64,000 nt of DNA, from the NCBI GenBank assembly GCA_049518775.1, contig JBEKRL010000002.1, positions 33,492-97,491 on the forward strand, written 5' to 3'. The number at the start of each line of letters is the position of its first letter. Position 1 is the first letter of the stretch. A program made the position numbers and the translations under genes. Shown piece after piece: positions 8,370-18,417 of this stretch. Origin of the DNA: Bog-877 sp049518775 (GTDB lineage Bacteria > Chloroflexota > Dormibacteria > Aeolococcales > Bog-877). The notes beneath the pieces were generated by a model that saw nothing but the letters and a program-made list of their open reading frames with translations, did not search any database and was not told the DNA's origin.

Positions 8370-9915
8370 CGCGGCCGTTCCCTGGTACCGCAGCCTCAGG
8401 TGGCGGCTCACGCTCTCCTTCGTCGGGCTGCTCGCGGTCCTGCTGGCCGTGGCCGGCGCGGTGGAGGTCGGCCTGCTCAGCCAGGCGGTCCTCAACAGCC
8501 GGGCCCAGACCCTCCGGGCCACCTTCTCCGAGGGGCGGGCGGTGGTTCTCGCCGAGGAGCGGGCCCGGGTGCGTCGGGGCCTTCCGGCCCTTCCTCGAGC
8601 GACCGTCGGAGGCGATCTGGCCAGGCTGCTGGCCGAGGCCGGGGTCAAGGCAGCGGTGTACTCCACGGAGCTCGAGCTGGTGGCCTCGGCCGGCCCCGGA
8701 GCCGGCTCCAACTCCCCGGTGCAGGCCGGGGTGACCGTGCCCGCCCCCGCACAGGGCCAGCTTCTGGCCGCAGCCCAGGGCGGCACCGGCTCCGGGCCGA
8801 CCCTGGTGGGAAGCGGCGCCGGCAGCCAGCTGGTGATGCTCTTCCCGCTCACCGGCGCTCTGGGGCGTCACCTGGGGGTGGTGGAGTTGGCCGAGTCCGC
8901 CGGGCCGGTGCGGACCGAGCTCGGCACGGCCACCGCCGTGGTTGCCGCCGGGAGCGCCGCGGTGCTGGTGGTGGCGCTGCTGATCGGGCTCTGGATCACC
9001 TCCAGGGGATTGGGGCCGCTGCGCAGGCTGACCCAGGCCGCTGCGGGGCTGGGCCGGGGTGACCTCTCCCAGCGCAGTGGGCTCAGCCCCCGGGGGGACG
9101 AGGTCGGAATGCTGGCCGCCGTCTTCGACGAGATGGCCGACAGCGTCGAGCGGACGGTGCGGGTCCGCCAGGAGGCGGAGCGCCACATGCGCCAGTTCAT
9201 CGCCGACGCGTCCCATGAGCTGCGCACCCCGCTCACGGCCATCAAGGGGTACCTGGAGGTGCTCCAGCGAGGAGGCGGGGCCAGTTTGGAGGAGGTGCGA
9301 GGTGCCCTGCCGGTGATGTCCCAGGAGGCGGACCGGATGCACCGCCTGGTGCTGGACCTCCTGACCCTGGCCCGTGCCGACGACCGGCGCTCCCTGCAGC
9401 CCCGGCCGGTCGAGCTGGGGGCCTTCCTCGGCCAGTTCTTGGAGGGTCGGCAGGGGAGCTCCGAGATCTCCTCGGCCTCGCAGGGCCAGCTCTCCGCGAT
9501 GGTCGACCCGGACGCCCTGTCCACCATCGTCAGCAACCTCCACCGCAACGCCGAGCGCCACGGCCAGGGCTCGGCTATCTCCTGGGGCACGGTGGACGAG
9601 GGCGCGATGGTGGGCCTGCGCTGCACCGACCAGGGGCCGGGGATCCCTGCCCAAGACCTCCCCCACGTCTTCGAGCGCTTCTACCGCGCCAGCGGCTCCC
9701 GCTCCCGCCAGGATGGCGGCAGCGGGCTGGGTCTGGCCATCGTTCAGGCCCTGGCCGAGGCCCAAGGGGGGCGCGTCTACGTCGACTCCAAGGTGGGCCA
9801 CGGCGCCAGCTTCACCGTCCTCCTCCCGGCCGTGCGAGCCTCGGGCTGGACCCCGCCCCGGACGTCAGGCGGCGGCCCGGCCGGCTACGAGGGGTCTGGC
9901 CGGGCCGGCCCTTGA
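8356..9915 (+). CDS. Membrane sensor histidine kinase (HAMP-HisKA-HATPase)
   Basis: Cognate kinase of the preceding regulator, 519 residues from a TTG start inside the regulator's 3' end. Order of parts: TM1 (about 17-40), an extracytoplasmic sensor region (about 41-185) of no recognised fold, TM2 (about 192-217), HAMP, and a HisKA dimerisation domain with His287 in DASHELRTPL. The ATPase follows, with an N-box-like NLHRNAERHG, DQGPGIP and GGSGLGLAIV. All catalytic boxes look intact. The N-box reads NLHRNAERH rather than the common NLLxNAxxH, a small variation. Confidence 0.92.
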   Translation: MPTTDAAVPWYRSLRWRLTLSFVGLLAVLLAVAGAVEVGLLSQAVLNSRAQTLRATFSEGRAVVLAEERARVRRGLPALPRATVGGDLARLLAEAGVKAAVYSTELELVASAGPGAGSNSPVQAGVTVPAPAQGQLLAAAQGGTGSGPTLVGSGAGSQLVMLFPLTGALGRHLGVVELAESAGPVRTELGTATAVVAAGSAAVLVVALLIGLWITSRGLGPLRRLTQAAAGLGRGDLSQRSGLSPRGDEVGMLAAVFDEMADSVERTVRVRQEAERHMRQFIADASHELRTPLTAIKGYLEVLQRGGGASLEEVRGALPVMSQEADRMHRLVLDLLTLARADDRRSLQPRPVELGAFLGQFLEGRQGSSEISSASQGQLSAMVDPDALSTIVSNLHRNAERHGQGSAISWGTVDEGAMVGLRCTDQGPGIPAQDLPHVFERFYRASGSRSRQDGGSGLGLAIVQALAEAQGGRVYVDSKVGHGASFTVLLPAVRASGWTPPRTSGGGPAGYEGSGRAGP

Positions 9916-9962
9916 CGCGACCCACCGTTGTCGCTGCCTGGGGCGCCCGGGCCGACCGCCCC

Positions 9963-10436
9963 TCAGCGCCTGGCGATCAGCTGGAGCTCGAGGCAGGCCT
10001 CTCGGGGTAGCTCGGCCACCCCGACCGCCACCCTGGCGTGGTGGCCCCGGTCCTCCAGAACCTGGAGCAGCAGCTCGGAGGCGCCGTCCACGACCTCGGA
10101 GTGGCGCGAGAAGTCGGGGGCAGAGCGAACGTACCCGGTGAGCATGACCAGCCCCTCGATCCGGTCCAGCCGCCCGGCCGCCGCCGCCAGCAGCGAGAGC
10201 AAGGAGAGCGCCGCCAGACGGGCCGCGGCGACGCCCTGCTCCACCACCAGGTCAGAGCCCAGCCGGCCGATCACCACCCGCCCGCCTCGGACCGGCAGCA
10301 CCCCCGAGGTCACCACCAGGTCGCCCGCGAAGGTGAAGGGCACGTAGCTGGCGAGCGGCACCGGCAGAACTGGGAGTTCGAGGCCCAGCTCCGCCAGCCG
10401 GGCTTCGGGGGTCCCGCCTCGCAGACGGTCGGTCAT
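9963..10436 (-). CDS. RidA/YjgF-YER057c-UK114 family protein
   Basis: 157 residues. RidA-type enamine/imine deaminases remove reactive 2-aminoacrylate from PLP enzymes, but this longer YjgH-like subgroup is less well defined. Visible features are a core with YVPFTFAGDLVVTSG, the VKLTGYV-like LVMLTGYVRSAPDF, and the C-terminal ARVAVGVAELPREACLELQLIA, where the Arg and Glu correspond to ligand-binding positions. The ATG overlaps the stop of the BNR-repeat gene by 4 nt, so it is the last gene of the rplI-dnaB-purA operon. Confidence 0.8.
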   Translation of the reverse strand: MTDRLRGGTPEARLAELGLELPVLPVPLASYVPFTFAGDLVVTSGVLPVRGGRVVIGRLGSDLVVEQGVAAARLAALSLLSLLAAAAGRLDRIEGLVMLTGYVRSAPDFSRHSEVVDGASELLLQVLEDRGHHARVAVGVAELPREACLELQLIARR

Positions 10437-11736
10437 GGCGGGGCCTCGGCCTCGAGGCGCCGGCGGCGGCGCCGCAGCAAGGTGGTCGCAAGGATCGCCA
10501 GCACGACGATGACCACCGCCGCCACCCCAACCACCCAGGCCGCGACGGAGCTCGCCTTGGCCTTCGTCGTGCGGTGCTGGCGGGGGCTCGCGGTGGCGGC
10601 CGGCGTGGGCGAGACCACCACCGATATCGGGGTGCCCGAGCTGGAGTGCAACGCCACCGGCGGGGGGGCGTTGGTGTCCAGCGCCCGGGCGGTGCCCGGG
10701 GTCCGGCTGGTCGCGTTCCAGACCGCGGCCAGGACGGTGAGGGGGCTGGTCGGCAGGACGTCGATCGAGGTCACGTCCGAGGCAGGAAGCCCCTGCTGGA
10801 AGGCCGCCCAGCTGTCACCCCCGTCGACGCTGCGCTGGAGGCCGCCGCCGGAGCTACCCCCGTTGTCGCCTCCCAGGTAGACCACCTGGGGGTTCTCGGG
10901 ATCGAAGGCGATGCTGTTGACGGCCCAGAGCACCCCGCCGGCCAGGGACTGGGCCTGCCAGGTGTCCCCCCCGTCGGAGCTGGCGTACAGCCCCTTCAGG
11001 TTCCCCACCAGAAGGGGCGGCGTGGAGGCGCCCTTGGCCAGGGGCCCGACCGCCACCGCGGACACCGGGGCGCCCCCGGGGTCGCCGCCCGGCAGCGCCT
11101 GCCAGCCCCCGTTAGCCCCCACCGAGAGAGAGCGGTACAGGTTGTCGGCCTGGGCCACCTGGTCGGAACCGGCTACCACGCCCAGCGGGGTGTCGGCGAT
11201 GATCGCCACCGAGCTGATGCTGAGGTCGCGGAGACCGGCCTGGGCCCAGGCGGTGCCGGTCCCGCTGACGTAGACCCCCTTCTGGGTGCCCAGCACGATG
11301 GCGGTCGGGCCGGAGGTGATCGCCCTCACGTCGAGGCTGCGCAGCCCGGTGTTCTCCTGGCTCCAGGTCTGGCCCCCGTCGGTGCTTCGGTAGAGCCCGG
11401 AGCGGGCGGTCCCGGCCAGGAGGGTGCTGCCCGAGCCGGTGAAGTCGACCGCCCAGGCGTACTCGGTGATCGTGGTGGCGGCCCAGGTCTGGCCGCCGTC
11501 TGAGCTGAGCCAGACCCCCCGGCTGGTGGCCGCCGCCAACTGCTGGGGGTTGGCGGGGTTCCCCACCAGCTGCCAGACCACGGCGTGCTCGGATGCGAGG
11601 CCGGGGATCGGCTGGAGTGGGGTCCAGGGCCCCGAAGAGGCGGCCAGCGCCGAGAGCAGCAGCGCCAGGGAGCCCAGCAGCAGCGCCAGGAGCAGGGACA
11701 GGGCGGCGGCGAGGCGGCGCCGGCGCGCGCCGGGGG

Positions 11737-11743
<7 letters not shown>
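10433..11743 (-). CDS. Membrane-anchored BNR/sialidase-like beta-propeller protein
   Basis: About 436 residues. A basic N-terminus (GARRRR) is followed by a long Leu/Ala hydrophobic segment, a signal peptide or anchor. The body carries several BNR/Asp-box repeats (WLSSDGGQTW, YRSTDGGQTW, YASSDGGDTW, QRSVDGGDSW), which predict a beta-propeller outside the membrane. A Pro/Ser/Thr stretch, a second hydrophobic helix and an Arg-rich end (LLRRRRRR) close the protein, so the propeller is probably tethered at both ends. No sialidase catalytic residues can be claimed. The start is taken as TTG 11743, overlapping the purA stop by 7 nt; no clear Shine-Dalgarno, so the start is uncertain. Confidence 0.75.
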
Positions 11744-13013
<1,270 letters not shown>

Positions 13014-13017
<4 letters not shown>

Positions 13018-14387
13018 CCAGTTGGGTCCTGGTGAATTCGGTCGAGGTCGTGGAAGGCGGTCTGCCCGGCATTGAAGAAGAGACTTATCCGGCGCACCGG
13101 GCCGTTGCGGTTCTTGGCGATGTCGAGCTCGGTTATCCCGGGGTCCTTGCCCTCCTCGTGCATGCCCGGGCGGTAGAGGAACATGACGATGTCGGAGTCC
13201 TGCTCGATGCTTCCCGAGTCCCGGAGATCGCTCAGCTGGGGCCGGCGGTCGGTGCGCCGCTCCGACTCCCGGTTGAGCTGGGAGACGGCGAGCACCGGCA
13301 CGTCCAGCTCCCGGGCCAGGCTCTTCAGGCCCGCCGAGATCTCCGACACCTCCTGGGCCCGGGAGTCGGAGCGGGTCGAGGATCGCATCAGCTGCAGGTA
13401 GTCGACGATGAGGAGGTCGACCGGAGCCAGGGCCCTGAGCCGGCGGGCCTTGGCCCTCATCTCGATCACCGAGATGGCCGGGGTATCGTCGATGAAGATG
13501 GCCGCCCGGCTGAGGGTGTCCATGGCCTCGGCGATCCTCTGCCAGCTGTCGTCGGCGAGCTGGCCGGTGCGGAGCCGGTACGCGTCGACACCGGCTTCGC
13601 TGCAGAGCATGCGCTGGACCAAGGCGTCCCTGGCCATCTCCAGGCTGAAGAGGCCCACCACGTGGCCACGCTGCACCGCGGCGTGCCGGGCCACGTTGAG
13701 TGCGAAGGAGGTCTTGCCCACTCCCGGCCGTGCCGCCACCACGATCAGCTCGGAGCGCTGGAAGCCCGAGGTGAGCGCATCCAGCTCGCCGAAGCCGCTG
13801 GCCACGCCGGTGACCGCGCGCTTGGACCGCTGATCGTAGGCCCGCTGGAGAAGCTCCCAGGTCTGGGGCAGCCGCACCCCGATCGACTCGAAATCGCTCT
13901 TGACCCGGCCGCGGTCGGCCACCGCAAAGACGGTGCGCTCCGCCTCCTCGATGGCGGGCTGGGCGTCCAGGGCATCATCGAAGCCGAGGTCGGCCAGCCG
14001 GCCTCCGGCCGAGATCAAACGGCGCTTCAGGGAGTGGTCGGAGACGATCTTGGCGTAGTACTCGACGTTGGCCGCCGTCGGCACCGACGCCGCCAGAGAG
14101 GTCAGCACCTCCAGCCCGCCCACCCGGAGCAAGGCTCCCCGGCGCTCCAGCTCATCGGCCAGGGTCAGGGTGTCGATCGGAGTGCCCTGGGAGAAGAGGC
14201 TGAGCATGGCCCGGAAGAGGTCGGCGTGGGCGTCGAGGTAGAAGTCATCGGCCTCGAGCTTGCCGACCACCACCCCGATCTGGTCCTTGTCTAGAAGCAG
14301 AGCCCCCAGGACCGAGCGCTCGGCCTCGACGTTGTGCGGGGGGACCCGGAGTGGGGTGGCCGGCCGGAGCTCCGGCCGGGCGCTCAC
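13014..14387 (-). CDS. dnaB: replicative DNA helicase DnaB
   Basis: Hexameric helicase that unwinds DNA at the replication fork. 457 residues. The N-terminal domain begins PPHNVEAERSVLGALLLD. The RecA-like ATPase core has ARPGVGKTSFALN (Walker A), FSLEMARDALVQRM, LLIVDYLQLM (Walker B) and QLNRESERR, with DIVMFLYRPG near the end. No intein or insertion interrupts it. The GTG start overlaps the rplI stop by 4 nt. The rplI-dnaB order is common in bacteria; purA directly after dnaB is seen in several lineages. Confidence 0.97.
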
Positions 14388-14827
14388 GCGGCGACGACCC
14401 GGACGTTGATCCGGGCCTCAACCTCAGAGTGGAGCTTGGCCACGGCCTGGTGCTCGCCGACCTCATGGGCAGGCTCGAACTCGATCTTGCGCCGGTCGAT
14501 GATGATCCCCAGCTGGGCCTCGATGGCCTCGGCCACGTCGATGTTGACCACGGCTCCGTATAGCTTGCCGGTGTCGCCGGCCCGCGCTGAGATCTCCACC
14601 TCGGTCGCCTCCAGCCGGCGGGCGAGCTCCTGCGCCTCGTGCAGCTCCGCTTCCACCTTGTGGCGCTGACGCTCGCGCTGGGCCCGGATCTGGGCCTCCG
14701 CCTCCGGCTTGGCGGGCTGGGCCAGCCGCTGAGGCAGGAGGTAGTTGCGGGCGTATCCGTCGGCTACCTCACGAACGTCTCCGGCCCGCCCGGTGCCGGC
14801 CACGTCCTTGGTCAGGATCACCTTCAA
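14384..14827 (-). CDS. rplI: 50S ribosomal protein L9
   Basis: Large-subunit protein, 147 residues. The N-terminal domain starts MKVILTKDVAGTGRAGDV and has the conserved VADGYARNYLLPQ. A long charged connecting helix follows, then the C-terminal RNA-binding domain with GKLYGAVV. The start codon is a TTG with a GAGGAG Shine-Dalgarno about 8 nt before it; both lie inside the end of the DUF1232 gene, so the two are coupled. The usual rpsF-ssb-rpsR genes are not upstream here. Confidence 0.96.
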   Translation of the reverse strand: MKVILTKDVAGTGRAGDVREVADGYARNYLLPQRLAQPAKPEAEAQIRAQRERQRHKVEAELHEAQELARRLEATEVEISARAGDTGKLYGAVVNIDVAEAIEAQLGIIIDRRKIEFEPAHEVGEHQAVAKLHSEVEARINVRVVAA

Positions 14828-15357
14828 ATCGAATGCTCCTCACTTACTTGAGGCGGGGCTCCCGTGGACCCGGGCTCGCCAGCTGGCTGGCTGGCCTGCC
14901 CCCCGGCCGGCGCAGGAGAACGGTACCAGGGAGGCGGGGCGCTGGGGGGCTCTGGACCTGGCTTGGCCCGGCGCTGGGCTGTGAGCGAGCGGATCCGGGC
15001 CGTCAGCCCCACCGCGGCCTGGGTCCCAAGCCTCAGGTCGAGGTCCAGCCTGCTCTCCCCCGCCTTGATCTGAGCCTCGATCTCCTTGCGCAGCTCCCGA
15101 GGAGCCTGGGCGTTGAAGGTCCTGATGACGGTCAGGGTCAGGGCGATGGTGTCCATCTGACCCACCACCGGGACCCACGCGGGCAGGTCGATGGCGGGGT
15201 TGAGGATTAGCGCCAGCGACGCCCCCAGGGCCGCCTTCAGCGGGGCTGGGGTGCGCGGGTCCCGGGCCAGACAGTAGGCCAATCGGAGCTGCTGTGGCAG
15301 TTCCAGGACCAGCGTTCGTAGCCGCTTCAGGAGGTCGATCGCAGGCACCCCAGACAA
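14824..15357 (-). CDS. DUF1232 (YkvA-like) small membrane protein
   Basis: 177 residues, function unknown. The middle holds the DUF1232 pattern: ARDPRTPAPLKAALGASLALILNPAIDLPAWVPVVGQMDT in short pieces, with a hydrophobic helix and the conserved Asp-Leu/Pro region. The C-terminus is a Pro/Ala/Gly-rich tail ending at the rplI start. The start is TTG 15357 (GTG at 15348 is an alternative). As first gene of the DUF1232-rplI-dnaB-purA-BNR-RidA operon, its promoter region (about 15358-15384) controls the whole run. Confidence 0.65.
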   Translation of the reverse strand: MSGVPAIDLLKRLRTLVLELPQQLRLAYCLARDPRTPAPLKAALGASLALILNPAIDLPAWVPVVGQMDTIALTLTVIRTFNAQAPRELRKEIEAQIKAGESRLDLDLRLGTQAAVGLTARIRSLTAQRRAKPGPEPPSAPPPWYRSPAPAGGQASQPAGEPGSTGAPPQVSEEHSI

Positions 15358-15384
15358 GTCGTAGCAGTCCCGTTCGGCCCCAGT

Positions 15385-16821
15385 CTACCCCGGGGGCGCG
15401 CCCGCTTCCCCAGGACGCGGCTCCCACTCGGGGCGATGCCGCTCCAGGTGGTCCAGCGCCGCCTGCTCCAGGTCGGGGCCCTCGGTCCTCTCGAGCTCGC
15501 CCTCCATCACCGCCTCCAGCAGCGACCGCTGGGCCCGCCCCACCCAGGGCCCGGCGGCAAGGCCGAAGGCGCGCTTCAGCTGGTCACCCCCCAGCGGCGC
15601 CCGGAGCCCCTCCGGGTGGGCGGCGGCCACCTCGGCGAGCCGCCGCTCCAGCTCGGTCAGCTGGTCGAGCCCGGGGAACGACGACCCCTCGGTGTCGGCA
15701 CGGGCCAGGGCCAGCAGCTGGGGCAGGCTGTCACCGGCGGCGTGCCAGAGCCGCCGGACGGCGCTGTCGGCCCACTCCGGCCGGTACTGGATGGGGCGCA
15801 TGTGGAGCAGCACCAGCTTCCGGACCGCCTCGATCTCGACACCGCTGAAGCGCAGCCGCTGCATCACCGCCGCGGCCAGCTCGGCACCCTCCTGGGGGTG
15901 CCCGTGGAAGGTGGGGCCCCCCGGCCCCAGGGCCGCGGTTGGCGGCTTGCCGATATCGTGAAAGAGGACCGCCAATCGCACCACCTTCCGGGCCGGGGAG
16001 GCGTCGAGGGCAAGGCAGGTGTGCTCGAAGACATCGCCGAGGTGGTAGCCACCCTGCTCCACCCCGGCCATCGCCGCCAGCTCGGGAGCGAACTGGTGCA
16101 GCAGCCCGGTGCGCTGCAGCAGCCGGAGCCCGGTCGAGGGCTTGGGTGCCATGAGGAGCTTGACCAACTCGTCCCTGATCCGTTCCCTGGAGACGATCCC
16201 CAGCCGGGGGGCCATCGCGGTCATCGCCTCCTCCACCTCCGGGCCCAGGCGGAACTGGAGCTGGGCCACGAACCGGGCCGCCCGCAGCATCCGCAGGGGG
16301 TCCTCGGAGAAGGTCTCCCCGGGCTCGAGCGGGGTCCGCAACACCCCCTCGGTCAGGTCCGCCAACCCCCGCCCGGTGGGGTCGAGCAATGTCCCCCGGC
16401 TGTCCAGCATCAGGGTGTTCACGGTGAAGTCGCGGCGCTGAGCGTCCTCCTCGAGGGTTCCGGCCCGCACCGTCGGCTTGCGGGTCTCCGGAGAGTAGGC
16501 CTCCGCCCGGGCCCGGACGAACTCGACCGTGAACCGGCCGGAACCCGCGAGCGGGAACGCGATCTGAGCGGTCCCGAAACGCTCGAAGGGGACCACCTTG
16601 GCGCGAAGGTCCCAACGCTGCCGCAGCCACTCCCCGGCGGCCTCGGCGGAGCAGCCCTCCAAGACCACGTCGACGTCGGTGCCGGCCTCGCGGCCCAAGA
16701 GCAGGTCGCGGACGTACCCACCCACGATGCAGGTCCTGGCCCCAAGCCCGGCCTCCATCTCCGGCAGCAGCCGGCGCAGGGCCGCCGCCGAGGGCGAACC
16801 CGGATCAGGCGAAGACGACAT
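15385..16821 (-). CDS. cca: CCA-adding enzyme / poly(A) polymerase family tRNA nucleotidyltransferase
   Basis: Adds or repairs the 3' CCA of tRNA, or polyadenylates RNA in some lineages. 478 residues. The class II nucleotidyltransferase head has CIVGGYVRDLLLGR and the metal-binding GTDVDVVLEG. It continues with the RRDFTVNTLML and DPLRMLRAARF motifs. An HD phosphohydrolase-type region follows, with FEHTCLALD and LFHDIGKP, as in actinobacterial and Chloroflexota CCA enzymes. ATG 16821 overlaps the end of the HxlR gene, suggesting co-transcription. Whether it makes CCA or poly(A) cannot be read from motifs alone. Confidence 0.92.
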   Translation of the reverse strand: MSSSPDPGSPSAAALRRLLPEMEAGLGARTCIVGGYVRDLLLGREAGTDVDVVLEGCSAEAAGEWLRQRWDLRAKVVPFERFGTAQIAFPLAGSGRFTVEFVRARAEAYSPETRKPTVRAGTLEEDAQRRDFTVNTLMLDSRGTLLDPTGRGLADLTEGVLRTPLEPGETFSEDPLRMLRAARFVAQLQFRLGPEVEEAMTAMAPRLGIVSRERIRDELVKLLMAPKPSTGLRLLQRTGLLHQFAPELAAMAGVEQGGYHLGDVFEHTCLALDASPARKVVRLAVLFHDIGKPPTAALGPGGPTFHGHPQEGAELAAAVMQRLRFSGVEIEAVRKLVLLHMRPIQYRPEWADSAVRRLWHAAGDSLPQLLALARADTEGSSFPGLDQLTELERRLAEVAAAHPEGLRAPLGGDQLKRAFGLAAGPWVGRAQRSLLEAVMEGELERTEGPDLEQAALDHLERHRPEWEPRPGEAGAPPG

Positions 16822-17239
16822 CGTCGTCCTGGGCGACCTCACCGGGGATGACCAGCTCGGCGCAGGTCGGGCAGTACCAGCGGACCTCCATCGGGGTCCC
16901 GCAGCGGCGGTGGGCCGGCCCCTCATCCCCATCGGCGCGCCCCCAGCGGTCGAGCTCGTCGATCACCCTGGCCAGGGCGCGCCCCGACGGGGTCAGCCGG
17001 TACTCCAGCCGGGGCGGTCGGTCCGAGTAGCGCTGGCTCTGCACCACCCCGGCGGCCTCGAGCCGGCGGAGCCGCCCGCTGAGCACGTTGGAGGCGATCG
17101 TGGGCAGCTGGCGCTTCAGCTCGCTGTACCGGTTGGGGCCCTGCAGCAACGCCCCCACCACCAGCAGCGCCCAGCGGTCGCCCACCCGCTCCAGCCCCAG
17201 CTGGAGCCCTGGCCGCTCAACGCCCGGGGTCTCGCCCAC
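16805..17239 (-). CDS. HxlR-family transcriptional regulator with a C-terminal Cys motif
   Basis: About 144 residues. Winged-helix HxlR core: ERVGDRWALLVVGALLQGPNRYSELKRQLP, then NVLSGRLRRLEAAGVV and YRLTPSGRAL. The C-terminus adds a Cys-rich RRCGTP...WYCPTCAEL motif, a possible zinc ribbon or redox sensor. The first Cys pair is incomplete, since only CPTC plus one upstream Cys is seen. GTG 17239 is chosen because upstream starts (TTG 17311 and others) fall inside a 24-bp dyad that looks like its operator. Divergent from the HtrA-like protease; its 3' end overlaps cca. Confidence 0.8.
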   Translation of the reverse strand: MGETPGVERPGLQLGLERVGDRWALLVVGALLQGPNRYSELKRQLPTIASNVLSGRLRRLEAAGVVQSQRYSDRPPRLEYRLTPSGRALARVIDELDRWGRADGDEGPAHRRCGTPMEVRWYCPTCAELVIPGEVAQDDDVVFA

Positions 17240-17296
17240 CTCCCGATTCTCGCGGTCCAGCAGCTCCAGTACACGCCCATCGAGCTTGTCGGGTAA

Positions 17297-17320
17297 AGTT
17301 GCTGCTTGCAAGGGACAACT
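17297..17320. promoter_or_regulatory. 24-bp dyad between HxlR and HtrA-like genes, likely HxlR operator
   Basis: Outer arms AGTTG (17297-17301) and CAACT (17316-17320) flank a perfect palindrome CTTGCAAG at the centre. The symmetric layout (5-3-8-3-5) suits a winged-helix dimer. It lies in the divergent intergenic region, 27 bp before the protease GTG. The role is inferred. Confidence 0.55.
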
Positions 17321-17347
17321 ACTGACAATCACCAGGGAGGATCGGCC

Positions 17348-18289
17348 GTGGGCTTTCAAGTGGAGTTGGAGGAGGCTGCCGCACGGGTGCGAGAGGGGGC
17401 GCTGGCGGCGGTGGTCGGGGTCGGGTCGGTCGGCCCGGCCGGGAGCGGGATCGTGTTCGCCGAGGGGGTGGTGGTCACCAGCGCCCACAACGTCCACTCG
17501 GAGCGCCCCGTGGTCCATTTCGCCGAGGGCTCCATGCGGGGGGCCGAGCGGGTCGCCATCGACCTGGCTGGCGATCTCGCGGTACTGACGGTCGCCACCG
17601 AGGCGACGGCCGCGGTCAAGTGGTCAGACCGGGAGCCCCAATTGGGGACCCCGATCTTCGCGGCGGCGAATCCCGGCGGACGCGGTCCCCGGCTGAGCTT
17701 CGGAGTGGTCTCCGCCAAGAACCGCGAGTTCCGCGGCCCGGGCGGACGCCTGATCACCGGTGGCTTCGAGCACACGGCGCCGCTCGCCCACGGCTCCTCG
17801 GGAGGTCCTGCGCTGGACCTCGCCGGCGGGCTGCTCGGGATCAACACCAAGCGGCTGGGTGAGGGGCTCTACGCCGCCATCTCCGCGGATGCCGGGCTGA
17901 GAGCCCGGATCGAGGCGCTCGCCCGCGGCGAGACGGTGGCCCGAGCCTACCTCGGGGTGGGACTGCTGCCCTCGGAGGTGGCGCGCCGGCTCCGGGCCGC
18001 GGTCGGCCTGCCGGAGCGGAACGGCGTCCTGGTCCAACACCTCGACGAGGAGGGGCCGGCGGCGGCCTCAGGGATTCTCAAGGGCGACCTCCTGACCTCC
18101 GCCGGGGGTAATGCCCTCACCGATGCGGGCGACCTCCACCGAGTCCTGGCCGGGGCTCGGCCGGGCGACCCTCTGCGCCTGGAGCTGGTCCGCGGCATCG
18201 AGGAGCTCCAACTTTCGGTCACCCTCGGAGCCGAGCCCGATGCATCCGAGCGGTCCACCCGTCGGCACCAGTTCGGCGGGCACCGCTGA
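17348..18289 (+). CDS. HtrA-like trypsin-fold serine protease with PDZ domain, no signal peptide
   Basis: 313 residues from a GTG with GGGAGG 7 nt upstream. Catalytic triad: His47 in TSAHNV, Asp76 in GDLAVL, Ser151 in GSSGGPA. The PDZ domain spans about 195-300 (AYLGVGLLPSEVA... and GILKGDLLTSAGG). HtrA/DegP proteases normally carry a signal peptide or an N-terminal membrane anchor, but here the protein starts directly at the protease domain, so it should be cytoplasmic. It may degrade or sense misfolded protein. It is divergent from an HxlR regulator with a shared dyad, suggesting regulated expression. Confidence 0.88.
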   Translation: MGFQVELEEAAARVREGALAAVVGVGSVGPAGSGIVFAEGVVVTSAHNVHSERPVVHFAEGSMRGAERVAIDLAGDLAVLTVATEATAAVKWSDREPQLGTPIFAAANPGGRGPRLSFGVVSAKNREFRGPGGRLITGGFEHTAPLAHGSSGGPALDLAGGLLGINTKRLGEGLYAAISADAGLRARIEALARGETVARAYLGVGLLPSEVARRLRAAVGLPERNGVLVQHLDEEGPAAASGILKGDLLTSAGGNALTDAGDLHRVLAGARPGDPLRLELVRGIEELQLSVTLGAEPDASERSTRRHQFGGHR

Positions 18290-18296
18290 GCGACCC

Positions 18297-18337
18297 AGAT
18301 CCGGAGGGCCCGCCGATGGGCGGAACCCTCCGGATCT
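18297..18337. terminator. Long perfect hairpin after the HtrA-like gene
   Basis: A perfect 12-bp stem, AGATCCGGAGGG (18297-18308) with its complement at 18326-18337. The loop itself folds as CCGCC/GGCGG. It starts 8 nt after the protease stop. No U-tract follows, as in many high-GC bacteria. It probably terminates the protease transcript before the IclR promoter. Confidence 0.65.
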
Positions 18338-18366
18338 GTTCGGCCCGCCGGAACGCACCCTATAAT
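18338..18366 (+). promoter_or_regulatory. Promoter and possible operator of the IclR gene
   Basis: TATAAT -10 at 18361-18366. Between it and the hairpin is an imperfect palindrome, GTTC at 18338-18341 and GAAC at 18351-18354 around a GC-rich centre, covering the -35/spacer region. IclR proteins often bind such sites over their own promoters. The predicted transcript has a 5' leader of about 45 nt. Confidence 0.5.
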
Positions 18367-18417
18367 GTTCGCGGGAGGGCCGTCTTTCTTGTCAGGCAGC
18401 TTCGCCGGCCGGAAGTT

